This document shows, one piece after another, positions 23,961 through 34,885 of a DNA stretch of 64,000 bases. A program made the position numbers and the translations under genes. A model generated the notes under the pieces. The model was not told the origin of the DNA. It worked only from the letters and a program-made list of their open reading frames with translations, and searched no databases. Every line of letters begins with the position of its first letter. Position 1 is the stretch's first letter. The DNA comes from Ceratotherium simum simum (taxonomy: Eukaryota; Chordata; Mammalia; Perissodactyla; Rhinocerotidae), in the NCBI RefSeq assembly GCF_000283155.1, contig NW_004454175.1, forward strand, positions 9,391,622-9,455,621, in the 5' to 3' direction.

Positions 23961-24399
23961 CATCTACACTGAGAGTGAAAAGAGGGAAATCTGCAAACAC
24001 TATGGGCAGAAACCAGGCAAATGGTTAGAAATTCAGCTGGGGCTAAACTAGGGTGTGGCATGCAATACTTGTTAAAGGATAAAGGCAACACCCGGCTGTC
24101 TTATGGTTCAACTCCTCCTGCTGTGTAATAAGCCATTCTGAGATCCTGTCAGAGAGAACAGTAAAAGCTCTTAGTTTTTTTTCTGTAGTGGATGCTAGCT
24201 GCTATAAGGATATTCTGGTACTGTTGGAGAGATTTCTCTGAGAGAGAGAAACTCTGATGGGAAACAATAGAGGGGTAATTGACTAGTGTATTTGGGCTCG
24301 TCTTGGGCTGGATTTACTAGTGATTAGATGTGAGGCCAAAGTCTTTCTTGCCAGGGGAAATGAAGGCCAGATGCCACTGTCCGGGTATGTTGGGGAACT
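23961..24399. other. ERV internal sequence, unassigned
   Basis: This lies between the divergent protease remnants. I see no defined motif. It may hold gag-side sequence of either element. Confidence 0.4.
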
Positions 24400-24660
24400 T
24401 TGGGCAGGGAGGGACTTATACTTTGTGACTCTGTTGGATACAAGACCCCAAGTCATCATCCCACCATTAGGGGAGGAGGACTCCTGGATTCAAATAATGT
24501 TTGGGTGTAGTGTTCAGTCAGGAAGTGAGGCTAATATTACCTTGTGGGCCCTTTGGTATAATTCAATGTACTGTTGTCATGGCTTCTACATCTGAATGAA
24601 TAGTAGGAATTGATGTTTTGTACTTGCCCTTCTCTATCCCATCAGAACCAGAAGGAATTC
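24400..24660 (+). pseudogene. Retroviral protease remnant, sense
   Basis: The + frame near 24410-24470 reads TLLDTRPQVIIPPLG, a degraded form of the aspartic protease active site (LxDTGAxxxxIP) in which the glycine-alanine is changed. In a shifted frame near 24560-24620 it gives VVMASTSE, a stop, then IVGIDVL, the C-terminal protease pattern of ERVL-type elements. It is non-functional and lies about 450 bp from the antisense protease remnant, on the opposite strand. Confidence 0.6.
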
Positions 24661-25032
24661 TCCCAATAGGGGAGACCCACATTCAGAGAGGCGTTAGTAT
24701 CTCTGGGGTCCCACAACCCTAATGACTCCTTTGGGGTACAAGTTGTGACTGATCATTTTGCCTAGTAGAGCCTCTGGCAAAAGGAGGCAACTTTTACCAG
24801 TGGTACCCATTAGGGTTTTGGACTCTTGTCTCTGGCAGGGCTACTAGGTAAACCTCCTTTGAAAAGCAGCTATTAGCTTTTTAAGGGGTTCTTGTTGAAA
24901 CTTAACGCCTGCCCCAAGATACTTGCTGATTCTCTAGAATGATATTTCCTTTTAGGGTAGGTCAACTTGGACACAATGACTAACAGAGTGGGAAGGGCAC
25001 AACAAAGTGTGTCAAATGGAAATAGTGTATTT
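24661..25032 (+). pseudogene. ERV RT-RNase H connection remnant, sense
   Basis: The + strand near 24810-25020 shows LGFWTLVSGRATR, then TSFEKQLLAF, a GVLVET-like stretch and, at the end, GRAQQ-like sequence (GTGGGAAGGGCACAACAAAG). This is the connection/RNase H entry of class III ERVs, full of stops. Only about 200 bp separate it from protease, so nearly all of RT is deleted. The ERE pair interrupts it at 25045. Confidence 0.6.
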
Positions 25033-25044
25033 AAGAACAATGCA

Positions 25045-25337
25045 GGGGCCGGCCCTGTGGCTTAGCGGTTAAGTGCGCGTGCTCCGCTACTGGCGGCCCG
25101 GTTAGGATCCCAGGCATGCGCCAACGCACCGCTTCTCTGGCCATGCTGAGGCCGCGTTCCACGTACAGCAACTAGAAGGATGTGCAACTATGACATACAA
25201 CTATCTACTGGGGCTTTGGGGAAGAAAAAGGAGGAGGATTGGCAATAGACATTAGCTCAGAGCTGGTCTTCCTCAGCAAAAAGAGGAGGATTTGCATGGA
25301 TGTTAGCTCAGGGCTGATCTTCCTCACACACACACAA
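25045..25337 (+). mobile_element. ERE SINE, first of a tandem pair
   Basis: Full head (GGGGCCGGCCCTGTGGCTTA), degraded box B (GGTTAGGATCC), middle ACATACAACTATCTACTGGG, then two roughly 50-bp tail repeats (each a GGAGGATT...TTAGCTCAG...CTTCCTCA unit) and a CA/A tail. A target copy AAGAACAATGCA lies before it; AAGAACAATTCA follows it. Confidence 0.95.
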
Positions 25338-25351
25338 AAAAGAACAATTCA

Positions 25352-25682
25352 GGGGCCGACCTCATGGCTTAGTGGTTAAGTGCGCGCGCTCCGCTGGCGG
25401 CCTGGGTTCGGATCCTGTGCACGCGCCGATGCACCTTGTCCCGCCATGCTGAGGCGGGGTCTCACATACAGCAACTAGAAGGATGCGCAACTATGATATA
25501 CAACTATCTACTGGGGCTTTGGGGAGAAAAAGGGGGGAAAAAAGGAGGAGAATTGGCAATAGATGTTAGCTCAGGGAGGGTCTTCCTCAGCAAAAAGAGG
25601 AGGATTGGCATGGATGTTAGCTCAAGGCTGATCTTCCTTATAAAATAAATAAATAAATAAATAAAAGTTAAAAAAAAAAAAA
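25352..25682 (+). mobile_element. ERE SINE, second of a tandem pair
   Basis: Same long-form ERE, with box B GGTTCGGATCC intact. It sits directly after the first, separated only by the target sequence AAGAACAATTCA. It ends in an AAATAAATAAAT-rich poly(A) tail and is followed by AAGAACACTACA, a third degenerate target copy. Confidence 0.95.
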
Positions 25683-26440
25683 AAGAACACTACAGTCCTT
25701 GCTGTCTGGTCTGCTGCTTGGGAAACTATAGCCTGACAGATTAAAGATGCTCCTTTTTGGGGCCACAAACAGTAGAAACAAACAGCTGCTGATCGCATTG
25801 GCTGGCAAAACTCATCTAGATATCCATCGTAAGGGGCCATTATTTGATGAGACTGACTGGAATCAAGCCTAGACCATCCAGATTGCCACTGTTGCTATCT
25901 AGATCCATCATCATACTGGACAGGACAACACATCCATCATCATAGACTGGGCTCAAGCAAAGGACTCTATGTTTCTGATACCACGTAGTCAGATTTGTGA
26001 CTCCTGCCAGTAGTCAACCCATTTGTCTCACAGTGAGGGAACCCTCATTGCATAGGGCATGGCTCCTGCTGCTTTGGCAAACTGACTACATCAGACCTTT
26101 GATCTCTCTTTGGGCTTTCAGAGGGCTCACTGCTGTTAACACTTTTTCAGGTTATGGCGTAGCTGTTCATTCTTAGCAGCTGACTATGACCACACTGTTA
26201 TGGAATGTGAAAATTATCCATGTCATAGTTTCAGCTTTCCAGACCAATTACAGAAAACAGTGCTCCTTTTATGGGAAAAGCCACTCAACATTGGGTTGAT
26301 AGTCAAAATATTTGATAGGTCTTCCATACTCCCTGCAATCTACAAGCATCTGGTATTGAGTGTTAAATGGCATCCTCAAAATAAAACTCAAAAAGATTTT
26401 TCACTCTGTCTTTCTCACCTCTTCCTGGTTCACACACCTT
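25683..26440 (+). pseudogene. Class III ERV integrase remnant, sense
   Basis: Zinc-finger half CDSCQ (C-x-x-C) is encoded at 25996-26010. The catalytic-core start follows in one frame from 26081: TDYIRPLI, then GLTAVNTFSGYG at 26123-26158, matching the D-Y-I-G-P-L-P and D-T-Y-S-G-Y-G patterns of class III integrase. The frame stops near 26175. Further downstream the later catalytic residues cannot be placed. The 80-codon ORF at 26200-26442 is part of this relic, not a gene. Confidence 0.65.
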
Positions 26441-27088
26441 AGTAATAAACTTTGGTAACTAAATGTGGCTGTCCCCTGAAAAAAAAGTTATCTCCTGTTG
26501 ACTGCTTCCTTAGCTCCTGTTGACTGCTTCCTGGGTTATGATCAGAACAACACAGTGGTGGTTTATGTAGAGTTTTTTTAAAATTTAGAATTTTGCTCTA
26601 TTTTGTGTAAGATGAGTTTTTCTTTTCTATTACTGCAACCCTGGTTGGTACATTCCCTGGATGGAACAAAAAGGGAGGCCTAAGGGATTCAAACTTAATT
26701 CTGGTTCAACCCTAGATTGTCTTGTTGCATTGACATGGTCCTAGATGTTAAGGGTGATGACTGCTTGGTAGAACGGTAGCTCACTAAGTCCTTCCACAGT
26801 GGCCTATACAGACCAAAATGGGTCTCTGCAAGTTTGATAAAAATGTCTTTGCCTCTTTTGGACTGATTCTTCTGGATGAAGGGGCTGGGTACATGTAGGG
26901 GATTATAAGAAGAAAGGTGAAATAGTAGCTACTGACATGGGACACACTAATTTTGTGGAGCTGGAAGGAGCTTCCTGGAGGAATAACTGACTCATTATTT
27001 ATGAGCCTCTTGCAGCAGATCTTCCGACAATAGGAGTAATTCAGTTAGGGTGGTGGAAAATTTGTCTCTGACTTATAGTTAAGTAATT
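26441..27088 (+). other. ERV region between integrase and Env TM
   Basis: Presumed envelope surface-unit part by position. I see no defined motif. It includes a 19-bp perfect direct repeat (CTCCTGTTGACTGCTTCCT) at 26492-26510 and 26514-26532. Confidence 0.4.
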
Positions 27089-27247
27089 GATGACACCACC
27101 TTGGCGCTGAAAGATGTTCAGGATAGCCTTAACTCATTGGTCAGAGTTGTTAAGGATGATAGGATTATTTTAGATGTACTCCTTGTGGGCCAAGGCAGAA
27201 TCTGTGTATCATTAGTGCAACCTACTGAGCCTAGGTTTATATCTTAG
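27089..27247 (+). pseudogene. Retroviral Env transmembrane-subunit remnant
   Basis: A 52-codon open stretch reads as the heptad-repeat and immunosuppressive-domain area of a gamma-type Env: ALKDVQDSLNSLV, then ILDVLLVGQGRICVSL, comparable to the family pattern A-L-D-x-L-L-x-x-Q-G-G-x-C. The usual CX6CC cysteine pair after it is not preserved. Upstream and downstream frames are broken. It lies 340 bp before the right LTR on the same strand, where env belongs. It is a relic only. Confidence 0.55.
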
Positions 27248-27586
27248 GTCAAGTGGAAAGGTCAATATAGAAACTTAAGGAGAAAGCCACCTGGCTTTCT
27301 ATGGTATCACTTGATGGTTCAGAGAATTAGTTCAGCTGGAATACTGCAAGCCTCACCCTGTTTCTTGGGTACTATTGTGAGTCTTAATTAAATGTTGAAT
27401 GAGAAAAACTTAATGAATTTGGTCCCAGCATCTGTCAATCAGATTAATCAGAGTGGCCAATAGAGTAGTGTATTTATTTGAAAATTCACTGGAAGCCAAG
27501 ACAGTGTAGAAACTTGGGCGGATATTTTTGGGAGACAGTTCTTCATGGGTTTCTCACGTTGCTGCACATATCTTTTCAAGGATGAT
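27248..27586 (+). other. ERV sequence before the 3' LTR
   Basis: Non-coding or eroded env end. No convincing polypurine tract directly precedes the LTR (the last bases are TTTTCAAGGATGA). Confidence 0.4.
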
Positions 27587-27991
27587 TGTATTGTAATAGC
27601 CTTGGAGAATAAGAGATAGTGTCATCCTCTGGAGCAGAGGGCATGGTTGTACAATCCTCCTGCACCTGTCCAGTGAGATAAAGACACTGTTACCCTCCAG
27701 AGCAAAAGGCAGACACGCTTATTGGCCATTATAGAAGATTTGAATTTGTTAAGGTCAGGGTTGCTTCTCAATAATGCAACACATCTGGCTCTTTTGCATT
27801 GCGTTGTGGAAATTGGAGCTCACAGAATTGGTGCAAAAACGTCTGATACTCTGCTACCGCTATTGCTGTGTCTCTGACCAAGGAGTTGTGTCTTCTGCCA
27901 GAATCTATGAAACTATGGCAGGATAACTTGTTAGCTTGCAAGTCGGTTAAACCTCAGATACTTTACATTTCTTGGCAGTGATAAGGCAGCA
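27587..27991 (+). mobile_element. ERV 3' LTR
   Basis: The partner of 22109-22844, about 405 bp, beginning TGTATTGTAATAGCC and ending near GGCAGCA. TATAGAA lies where the left LTR has TATAAAA. Uninterrupted. I cannot name the family. Confidence 0.7.
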
Positions 27992-28044
27992 TGTTGACCT
28001 TCTTGACCCCCACAACTGGTGCTTTTCACCACTTCTTATCGTGG

Positions 28045-28215
28045 CTATACATTAAACTCATGTGGGCATGATTTTTTTAAAATCATACGTACTTTTAAAA
28101 AATACGTTTGCCTTTGATCCACCCAAGACCATTGAAAATCAGTTCCTTTGAGGGTAGGGCCTGAGCATCGGTAGTTTTTAAAGGCTCCCTAAGTGATGAT
28201 AATGGGCAATCAGGA
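28045..28215 (+). mobile_element. MER5-type hAT-Charlie DNA transposon remnant
   Basis: TAAACTCATGTGGGCATGAT, GGGTAGGGCCTGAGCATCGG and a TTTTTAAAGGCTCCCTAAGT end follow MER5 order. Confidence 0.65.
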
Positions 28216-30089
28216 CATTACCATTAGAGCTGGATGCATAAAATGTTTGCTGTGTAATTCGGCATCATTCTATACTCCATCATCCATGTTGTCTCAGGCA
28301 AAGGTAAAAAATCCATAAATCAGGAGTTAAATAATTGTGCATTAAATCAGTTTTGTGACTATTTGTGCTTCAATGATGCCTATTAATCTTTCACAGACTT
28401 AGTTCCCTGATGTTATCAGTTTTTCCCCACCTGAAATTAGACATCTCCTGATGCTAGCATGGACTGTTGTCTCCTAAACTTTTACAGGATGGCCATCTTC
28501 AACTTGATTTATACCTCTTGTTAATGATATTACATCCCATTGCCAGCTGATCTACTGCATCTCAGTCTATCATCAGACCTCTAAAGCTTAGTAGCAAACC
28601 CAGTCAGGGCTACTAATGCTTGTCTCCTGTTATCTCAGATGGACTTTTACCCTGGAATATAAGTTCTGAATGACTAGTACTCAAGTATAAAGTGGCTTTG
28701 TTAAACCACTGAGGAATTTAGACACTGATTAACTAGTAAGAATTGTTGAACAAATACAAATGTAACATGTATAATTGTTCCACAATATTTGAAGTGCAAG
28801 GAAGTCACATTTCTTTAATTTCGAAAATCCCGTCAGATATAGCTTTGGGTTTCTGTGAGCCAAGGTCAAGCCAAGTTTTTGGATGAACCGTCTTCCTTTT
28901 TTAGATCATGCCAGGAACTCGGGAATTGTAGTTCAGGAAAATTAGGGAGAGGCATATGGTCATTGGTCCATTGGGCAGGCTGCAAATGTGCTCCTGGCTC
29001 TAGCCCACTTGCTTGGCTGGTAGATGGCCTTCCTCTATGTCCACTTGGCCTCAGCACAGGGCCCTCACTGCGTCTCCTAAGCACACCATGCCTGCTCTCC
29101 AGACTCCACGGGATTCCATACAGCCTTCCCACTTGAGGTCCTGCCTCCTCAGGACCCTGCATATGAGGAGTACAGATCCCCGCCGCATAAGGGAGCAATG
29201 CCTTCGCACTGCTTTTCCCATTTCTGGGGGATCCAATCGTATTTCTCATGTCTAGAGAAATGATTGGGGACCAGTGGGCCCCCAATTCCTGGAGCCATGC
29301 CCAACCTGGACAGTCCTGCCTAATTCTGTCTCAAACCTAAGTTTTCATACTCGATGGCTAATTCACTCAACTTTGGGAATGATCGTTTAGATATCCTGAC
29401 CCAAAACTCTTTTCTTTCTTAGGAGGGAGAGGGGAAATATTCTCAACTGTCGATCATGAATTTATTACCAAGAACATAAGCTAGAGTTAATTTCTCAGTG
29501 AGATCAATGTGCCACACACAATTTTCAGTGAACCACTCTGCTTCTGAATATGCATCTATATAGCTTTGTTTAGTTGAGTATGATGAACAAAAGTACAAAG
29601 GAAATGAAGCTAGAGACTAAGAACCAAGGTCTTATCCTATAAAAACTTCCATGAGAACAGAGAATGTAGAATAAAGAGAGTGATAAGGAAATAGGCTTAC
29701 AGTTAACCCTGCAATGTTATTAATGTATAAAGAACAAAGACTTCAGTACATTAAAAATAAAGGCATGCTATGAGGTGAAAATATGTTTTAAACATTTTAG
29801 TGTTAGTTATTTTTAGTAGGTTTTCGTAGCAAGGATAGTATCTTAAAGAATTTATGCTCTGCCTTTGAGAAATCATTTAATCCTTCATTCAAATAGTCAC
29901 ATACCAATAACATAGAGACATGGGTGGGCAGATATAGAAGCGGTTCATTATAATAAATTCTGAATAAATTCCAGTCACATTAAAGTTGTATATAGTCCTG
30001 TCAGAAACCAGCAGAGGTGGGAAAGTGGTGTTACCATTAAGAAGATACTTGGCTTGTAAAGTAAATCCTTGGTAACTGCTTCTTGTGTA
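28216..30089. other. Unassigned DNA with a GC-richer block
   Basis: 28860-29330 is clearly richer in G, C and CpG than its surroundings and holds overlapping ORFs of 139 codons (minus, 29285-28866) and 93 codons (plus). The 139-codon frame has no domain, signal peptide or membrane segment that I recognise. It could be an eroded retroviral or LTR piece or a processed pseudogene. The rest is featureless. Confidence 0.4.
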
Positions 30090-30420
30090 ACAATAAAGTT
30101 AACGAGTGCTTATTAAATGTGGAGAACTGTGTTAGACGTTGTGGGGAATGTGGAAATGGATAATACATGAATGTTGCAACCGGGGACTCATATTCTAATG
30201 ATAAAAACCTATTTCTAAATAAGTAATGTAGGAAAGATTAATTAATATAATAGGGATCCTATAATCAATGTAAAAATCAGACTTCGGTAAAGTTTAAAGA
30301 AAGAGGTGTGATTTGAGTAAGGACTTACAAATAGTATGTGTATTTTAAGTCGTGTGGTGTGGATCAAGCATGGGGGAAGAAGGCGTTGTGAGAGGAGGAG
30401 TGCAGTGATGCATGCTTGGT
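30090..30420 (-). mobile_element. Possible L2-class repeat, antisense
   Basis: AACGAGTGCTTATTAAATGT and AACTGTGTTAGACGTTGTGG resemble the common G-rich strand of an ancient repeat, and GAGTAAGGACTTACAAATAG resembles reversed L2. Low confidence. Confidence 0.35.
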
Positions 30421-32489
30421 CAATTCATAGAGCTACACCTCACTGTCTGAGCTGGGATTAAGCAGTAGTAGAGGCCCCAGTTGAGTTGTAACTGACATTC
30501 AGACATATTTAGCATGTCTAATAACATGCTAGTCCAGTGGACCCTGGATGTCTTTTGGTACGAGTAGATTGCCTTTGCAGGGACAACTTTTCTAGGAGAG
30601 ATGTTTCTATCCAAGTGCCCTGGGAAAAGGCAAGGCACAGATGGCAAAGAACAACGGGGAGGGATAGCATGGTGTCCATTTCACTAGGTCTGATTTCTGA
30701 GCCCCTTCTTTCTGGCACAAGCTGACAAACAGATTTCATGAGAGAATTTAGCATGAGTAGAGAGGTAAGCAGTGTAGGTACTGGGATGACAAACTGTTAC
30801 AGAGATGGAGAGATGGGCAATCTGTTTACTTAAGCATGGAAACTGTAATCATTTGAGAGTGTGAGGGTGCAAGACCTTCAAAAGTGGTACAAACAGGAGC
30901 AGTGGCTCTAGCAAAAACAGTGATGGGCAATGGAAAAGGCAGAAGCCAAGGGGACCTGGCACTCAGGATTTCCCAGGAAGTTTGGAATTGGATGGATGGT
31001 GTACATCTGTGAAACACCCTCTGGATGCCCTCAGAGTATTAGAGGAGGATCTCAGTGGTTGTCTGGATGGCTAGGTCAGGTATAGTCAATGAGTCATGGA
31101 ATTTGGTCTTATTAATATACAAAGACTTGAAGATGCTTGGGAAAATTGAGTGTTGCTGTACTATTTATAGGAGAAGAACAGTGTCTATGTTATGTTCACT
31201 GAAACTCTACTCATTCAATTTATACCAATCATGAAGATGTAAATTCTAGGTCCTCTTTTCCTGTCGATTTCAAGATACATGTCCAGCAGAGAGGGGGTTT
31301 CCTCTTCTGTCCTTGATGCCTCGAGCACCAAAGGGGCTTCCTGAGCAATGTTGGCGTCTCTCAGGTGCACGTAATGTGCAGAAAAGACACAGAAGTAATA
31401 AAAGAGTTACAAAAATCTAGCTCCTGGAGCTTATTTCTGCAAACTAGATTTAGGGCAGGTATTCCGGCTGATGAGCCGTTAATAAAACATTTTCACTTTT
31501 ACTGCTTTCTTTAGTTATAACCAAGCAAGAAATATCACAATCAATCACTCAGGTCTTATTTAAACGGCCATAAAGTGGTGAAGGAATGGAGAAAGCGGCC
31601 CGCAAGATCTGGAAAGGTTAGAGGTCAAGCGTAACAGTAGGCATGCCAGATTTTATTTTCAGCCTGCATTGACTTAGTGGATTTCTTTGAGTAGAACTGT
31701 GGGATATAACTTCTTTCCTGCCACCAGCAAATATTTCTGGGTCTAGAGATCAGACAAAGAAAGTGATATTAAATTCCCTCTTTTTATTTTGATAAGGCAC
31801 AACAGTGTATCACTATGTATCCTGTCATTATGTTTTACTTTTTCTACTGCCTTAGGTCTATATGAATAATAGGAATATTTTTTATCTCAAAGATAAGGGA
31901 TTTTTTAGACAGCGAAGAGTCCCCAACTGTGAAGGAACAAAAATGGTGCAAAGAGAAAATATACCCAGTAAATTAAGCAATTGGACTCTCCTATTTAGCT
32001 TTTCTAAAATGTCTTTCCTGCATTAGAAAAAGACTGACAGGTCATTAATCTCTCACTTGAGGGCCCCAAAAGAGACCTCTCCTCATAGGAACAAAATCTT
32101 AGTGACTCATTGGAGGTTCAATATTTAATTAGGAGGAAGTTTTCAGCTGAAGGCCATTTGGCATCTTCTGCCATCAAAGTTGGGAGTAAAGAGTTGAAAA
32201 TAAAGGGGAATGTATTTGTAAAGCACATATTTGTGGGTAGGGTTGCTGCATCTTAACTAGAGTTCTTACATGTACTTTCCTTCTCAAATTCTTCCTTTCC
32301 TACTCATTCTCAACTTGGAGCTGAAATTCCAAGGTAATGATATGTAAACGAGGAAAGGGCTAACCCGTCAAATTCAGGAGTCAATATGGGAGAGCTCTGA
32401 GGTGTACCTTAGGGTGAGAACCACTTAAAGTTATAACCACCAGAAGCAAAATGGGAGTATACATCTTACACACAAAATGTTCTGGGTGT
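30421..32489. other. Unassigned DNA with a possible conserved block
   Basis: No gene. Three nested ORFs at 30420-30754 are short and lack features. 31250-31640 looks less eroded than the surroundings, with an AT-rich core between two GC-richer stretches; see findings. Confidence 0.4.
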
Positions 32490-32745
32490 CCTATGCTGGT
32501 TAAGAGCATGGACTTTAAGTCAGACTTGTATTAGAAAGCCAGCTCCAACACTTACTAGTGGTGTGACCCTGGGTGAGATACTTAAACTCTCTGAGGTTCA
32601 GTTTCTTTATTTCTAAAATGGGGCACATAATAGTACTTACCTTTTAAGCATGCGCTGAAATAATGCATATAACGTACTTAGCACCTTTGCTATAACAAGG
32701 TAAGTTAATATATTGGTAGTTCCTGTTATTATTACTGTTAGTATC
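32490..32745 (+). mobile_element. MIR SINE, nearly complete
   Basis: Very clear MIR: TGGTTAAGAGCATGGACTTT at 32498, a GTGTGACCCTGGGTGAGATA stretch, TTAAACTCTCTGAGGTTCAG, AATAATAGTACTTACC-like sequence and the 3' CTTAGCACC block. Confidence 0.9.
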
Positions 32746-34869
32746 ATTTCTAAAATAAATATTATCATTGCATTTTACCTCTACCGTGAAATATATTTAC
32801 CTGTTTCTTGTACTCAGTGCTTTCCCATATTGAAATAGAAAAGTAAAAGATTAGATATCATTCCTCATTACACTTTGAATAAAACTTATTCAAGGCACAG
32901 CATTCTCTTTCCCAGTCCTGACAATTAAAAACGTCTATGTGTAATTATCAGATGAAAGATTGTCTCCTGTGCCAGGAATTTTTGGCAACATGAAATGAGC
33001 GGAAGAACAAATATTCCCTTATACTTGAAGTCAGACTATTTATAGGGTCATTCCTGAAGGACTTGCAACAGTGGCTGTTCTACAATAAACACATATTTGT
33101 GTAAATCTGCTCCAATTATTGCAGGTTGACAGCAAGTAGGAAACTGGGATGAGGGAGTGTGGGGTCTGAGCAGGCAATTGGCTTCATTTTCTTTGCTTGT
33201 TTCCTTTCTAGCTTTGCAGTCTCAGATCCTCTTGCTCTCAGCTTTCGAGCACACCCAGGAGGGCTGCTGAGAGGAAGAGGCGAGGAGTCTGGGGGAGGTC
33301 TGTGGGAGTTAATGGGTACAGAAGAAGGAACTGCGGCTGTGGGTTCTAGGCCGGGAGTAGCAAACTCCAATTCCTACCGAGGCCTGGCAGCTACCTCAGA
33401 TAAGGACCAAGTATAAGACACCTGGGTGTGCTGGGGACACTGGAGAACTAGAGTTCCCACAGAAAGGGGCCTGGTAGGAATGCAGTTCATTCCTAGAAGT
33501 CTTAGTTTTGTTTTTCCCCAAGAAAAGTAAAAATCTAGACTTTATTTTAAAAAAGAACTTTGCTCATTTTAAAATGTAGGCAATGCATTCAACTTTTGAA
33601 AAAATCACAAAAATTTGTTGACAGTTGGTTCTTTAGACCTCTGCTTTGTAACTTCTAGATCCTAAATTATAGAGCAAGAGTAGCCAAAATATTTTGTAAT
33701 AAGTTTTAAATTCTCTTGTCCTCGTACGATGAAATTGATAAAACAGTACATTGTGTGAAGGAAAACTGCACACTAGATGTTAATTATAGATGTGAGGACA
33801 CTCAGTTAATTAGAGATCAAAAATGTGTTTGGCTGTATAAAATTGACACTATTTCCCAGGGCTATTTTGTTGTAAGGAAATGGCCCAGCATGTGTTTTAG
33901 AATCCCTTTCTTGGTTTTACACAATGTGAAACAACCGTTTTTCACAATGTCTGTCATCAATATAATAAACTATAGTTTATATACGGATATAATTTAATGT
34001 TAAAACAAAATAATGAAATGTTTATAAAATTTTAATATCTCTATATAATAAATAATATTTTGTTAAGTGTATTTCTTAAGCCAGTGCTCAATAATCTGTT
34101 TCTGGATCTGATACTGATTCTTATAATTCAAATGAGTTATAAAATTTATTGGAATTAAAGGTTATTAAAGATATTTTTGTTTTGTCATACTCACTAGTCG
34201 TTTAAAATTGCAAAAAATAAGGTTTCAGATTTCATTTGGATAATATCGATAATTTGTTTAATCATATTTCTATTTTGTTAAAAAAGAGTATCAGATTTTA
34301 AATGAATGAAATATTCAAAGTGAATATCATCTATGGAGTTTGTACTGTTCAAAGCACTGAATAATAATCTCTAATTTATCTGAACGGAAAGTTTTTAATG
34401 AAGAAAGCCCTACCCTTGTAGTTTTAGAAAAGAGGAACAATGTGAGGTCATGTGATGAGCAATTTGCTTAACATTTTCAAGAGAGCCATTGTTTGAGCCA
34501 AGAAATAAGCCCTGACTGTAGCTTTTATAATATGACAGTTTAACTACCTCTTTTCCATGGTTCCAAACAAAATAATCACATTTTTTAAAAAAGTCTACAT
34601 AATCAGGCTTATTTTTAAACAATAAACTATCATTCAGCGTAACGACTAATATGGCCTGTGTATGTTAGGATTAAATCATTTTTGTGTAATTAAAATCATT
34701 GCCTGCAGAGTGAGAAAAATCCAACCTCTTTCCTTACTTGTATAAATTTTAGTATTTTCCCATTAAAATATGTATTTTTAGGAGACTGTATTAGGTCTTC
34801 CGTTGCTATAACTTGGTGCAAATCCTAGTACCTAGGATCCACAGCGTTTGTTGAAAGACTAAATGAGAT
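32746..34869. other. Unassigned DNA with a GC-richer block and a splice-acceptor-like site
   Basis: At 33184-33212 a long pyrimidine tract ends in TTTCCTTTCTAG, which would be a strong 3' splice site. It is followed by a GC-rich 250-bp stretch. No conserved protein is readable. The rest of the interval is AT-rich and featureless. Confidence 0.4.
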
Positions 34870-34885
34870 TTTAAATTTTGTTTGG

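Larger units (their letters stand above)
22109..27991 (+). mobile_element. Composite ERV locus flanked by two direct LTRs
   Basis: Two diverged copies of a roughly 405-bp sequence in the same orientation (22109-22844 without its L1, and 27587-27991) flank protease, RNase H/integrase and Env transmembrane remnants in that order on the + strand. This is the layout of a provirus. Inside it are an antisense protease-RT remnant of another ERV (22990-23960), two tandem EREs, and an L1 in the left LTR. No clear primer-binding site, polypurine tract or target duplication is visible, so the + orientation rests on the gene order. All coding parts are broken. Confidence 0.65.

Noticed and set aside
23601..23972. 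123-codon plus-strand ORF
   Set aside because: The minus strand of the same stretch matches the retroviral protease-RT linker, so the plus frame is its shadow.
33159..33416. 85-codon ORF with a hydrophobic start like a signal peptide
   Set aside because: It spans a splice-acceptor-like site, has low-complexity G/E-rich sequence after the hydrophobic part and shows no known domain. Chance is more likely.
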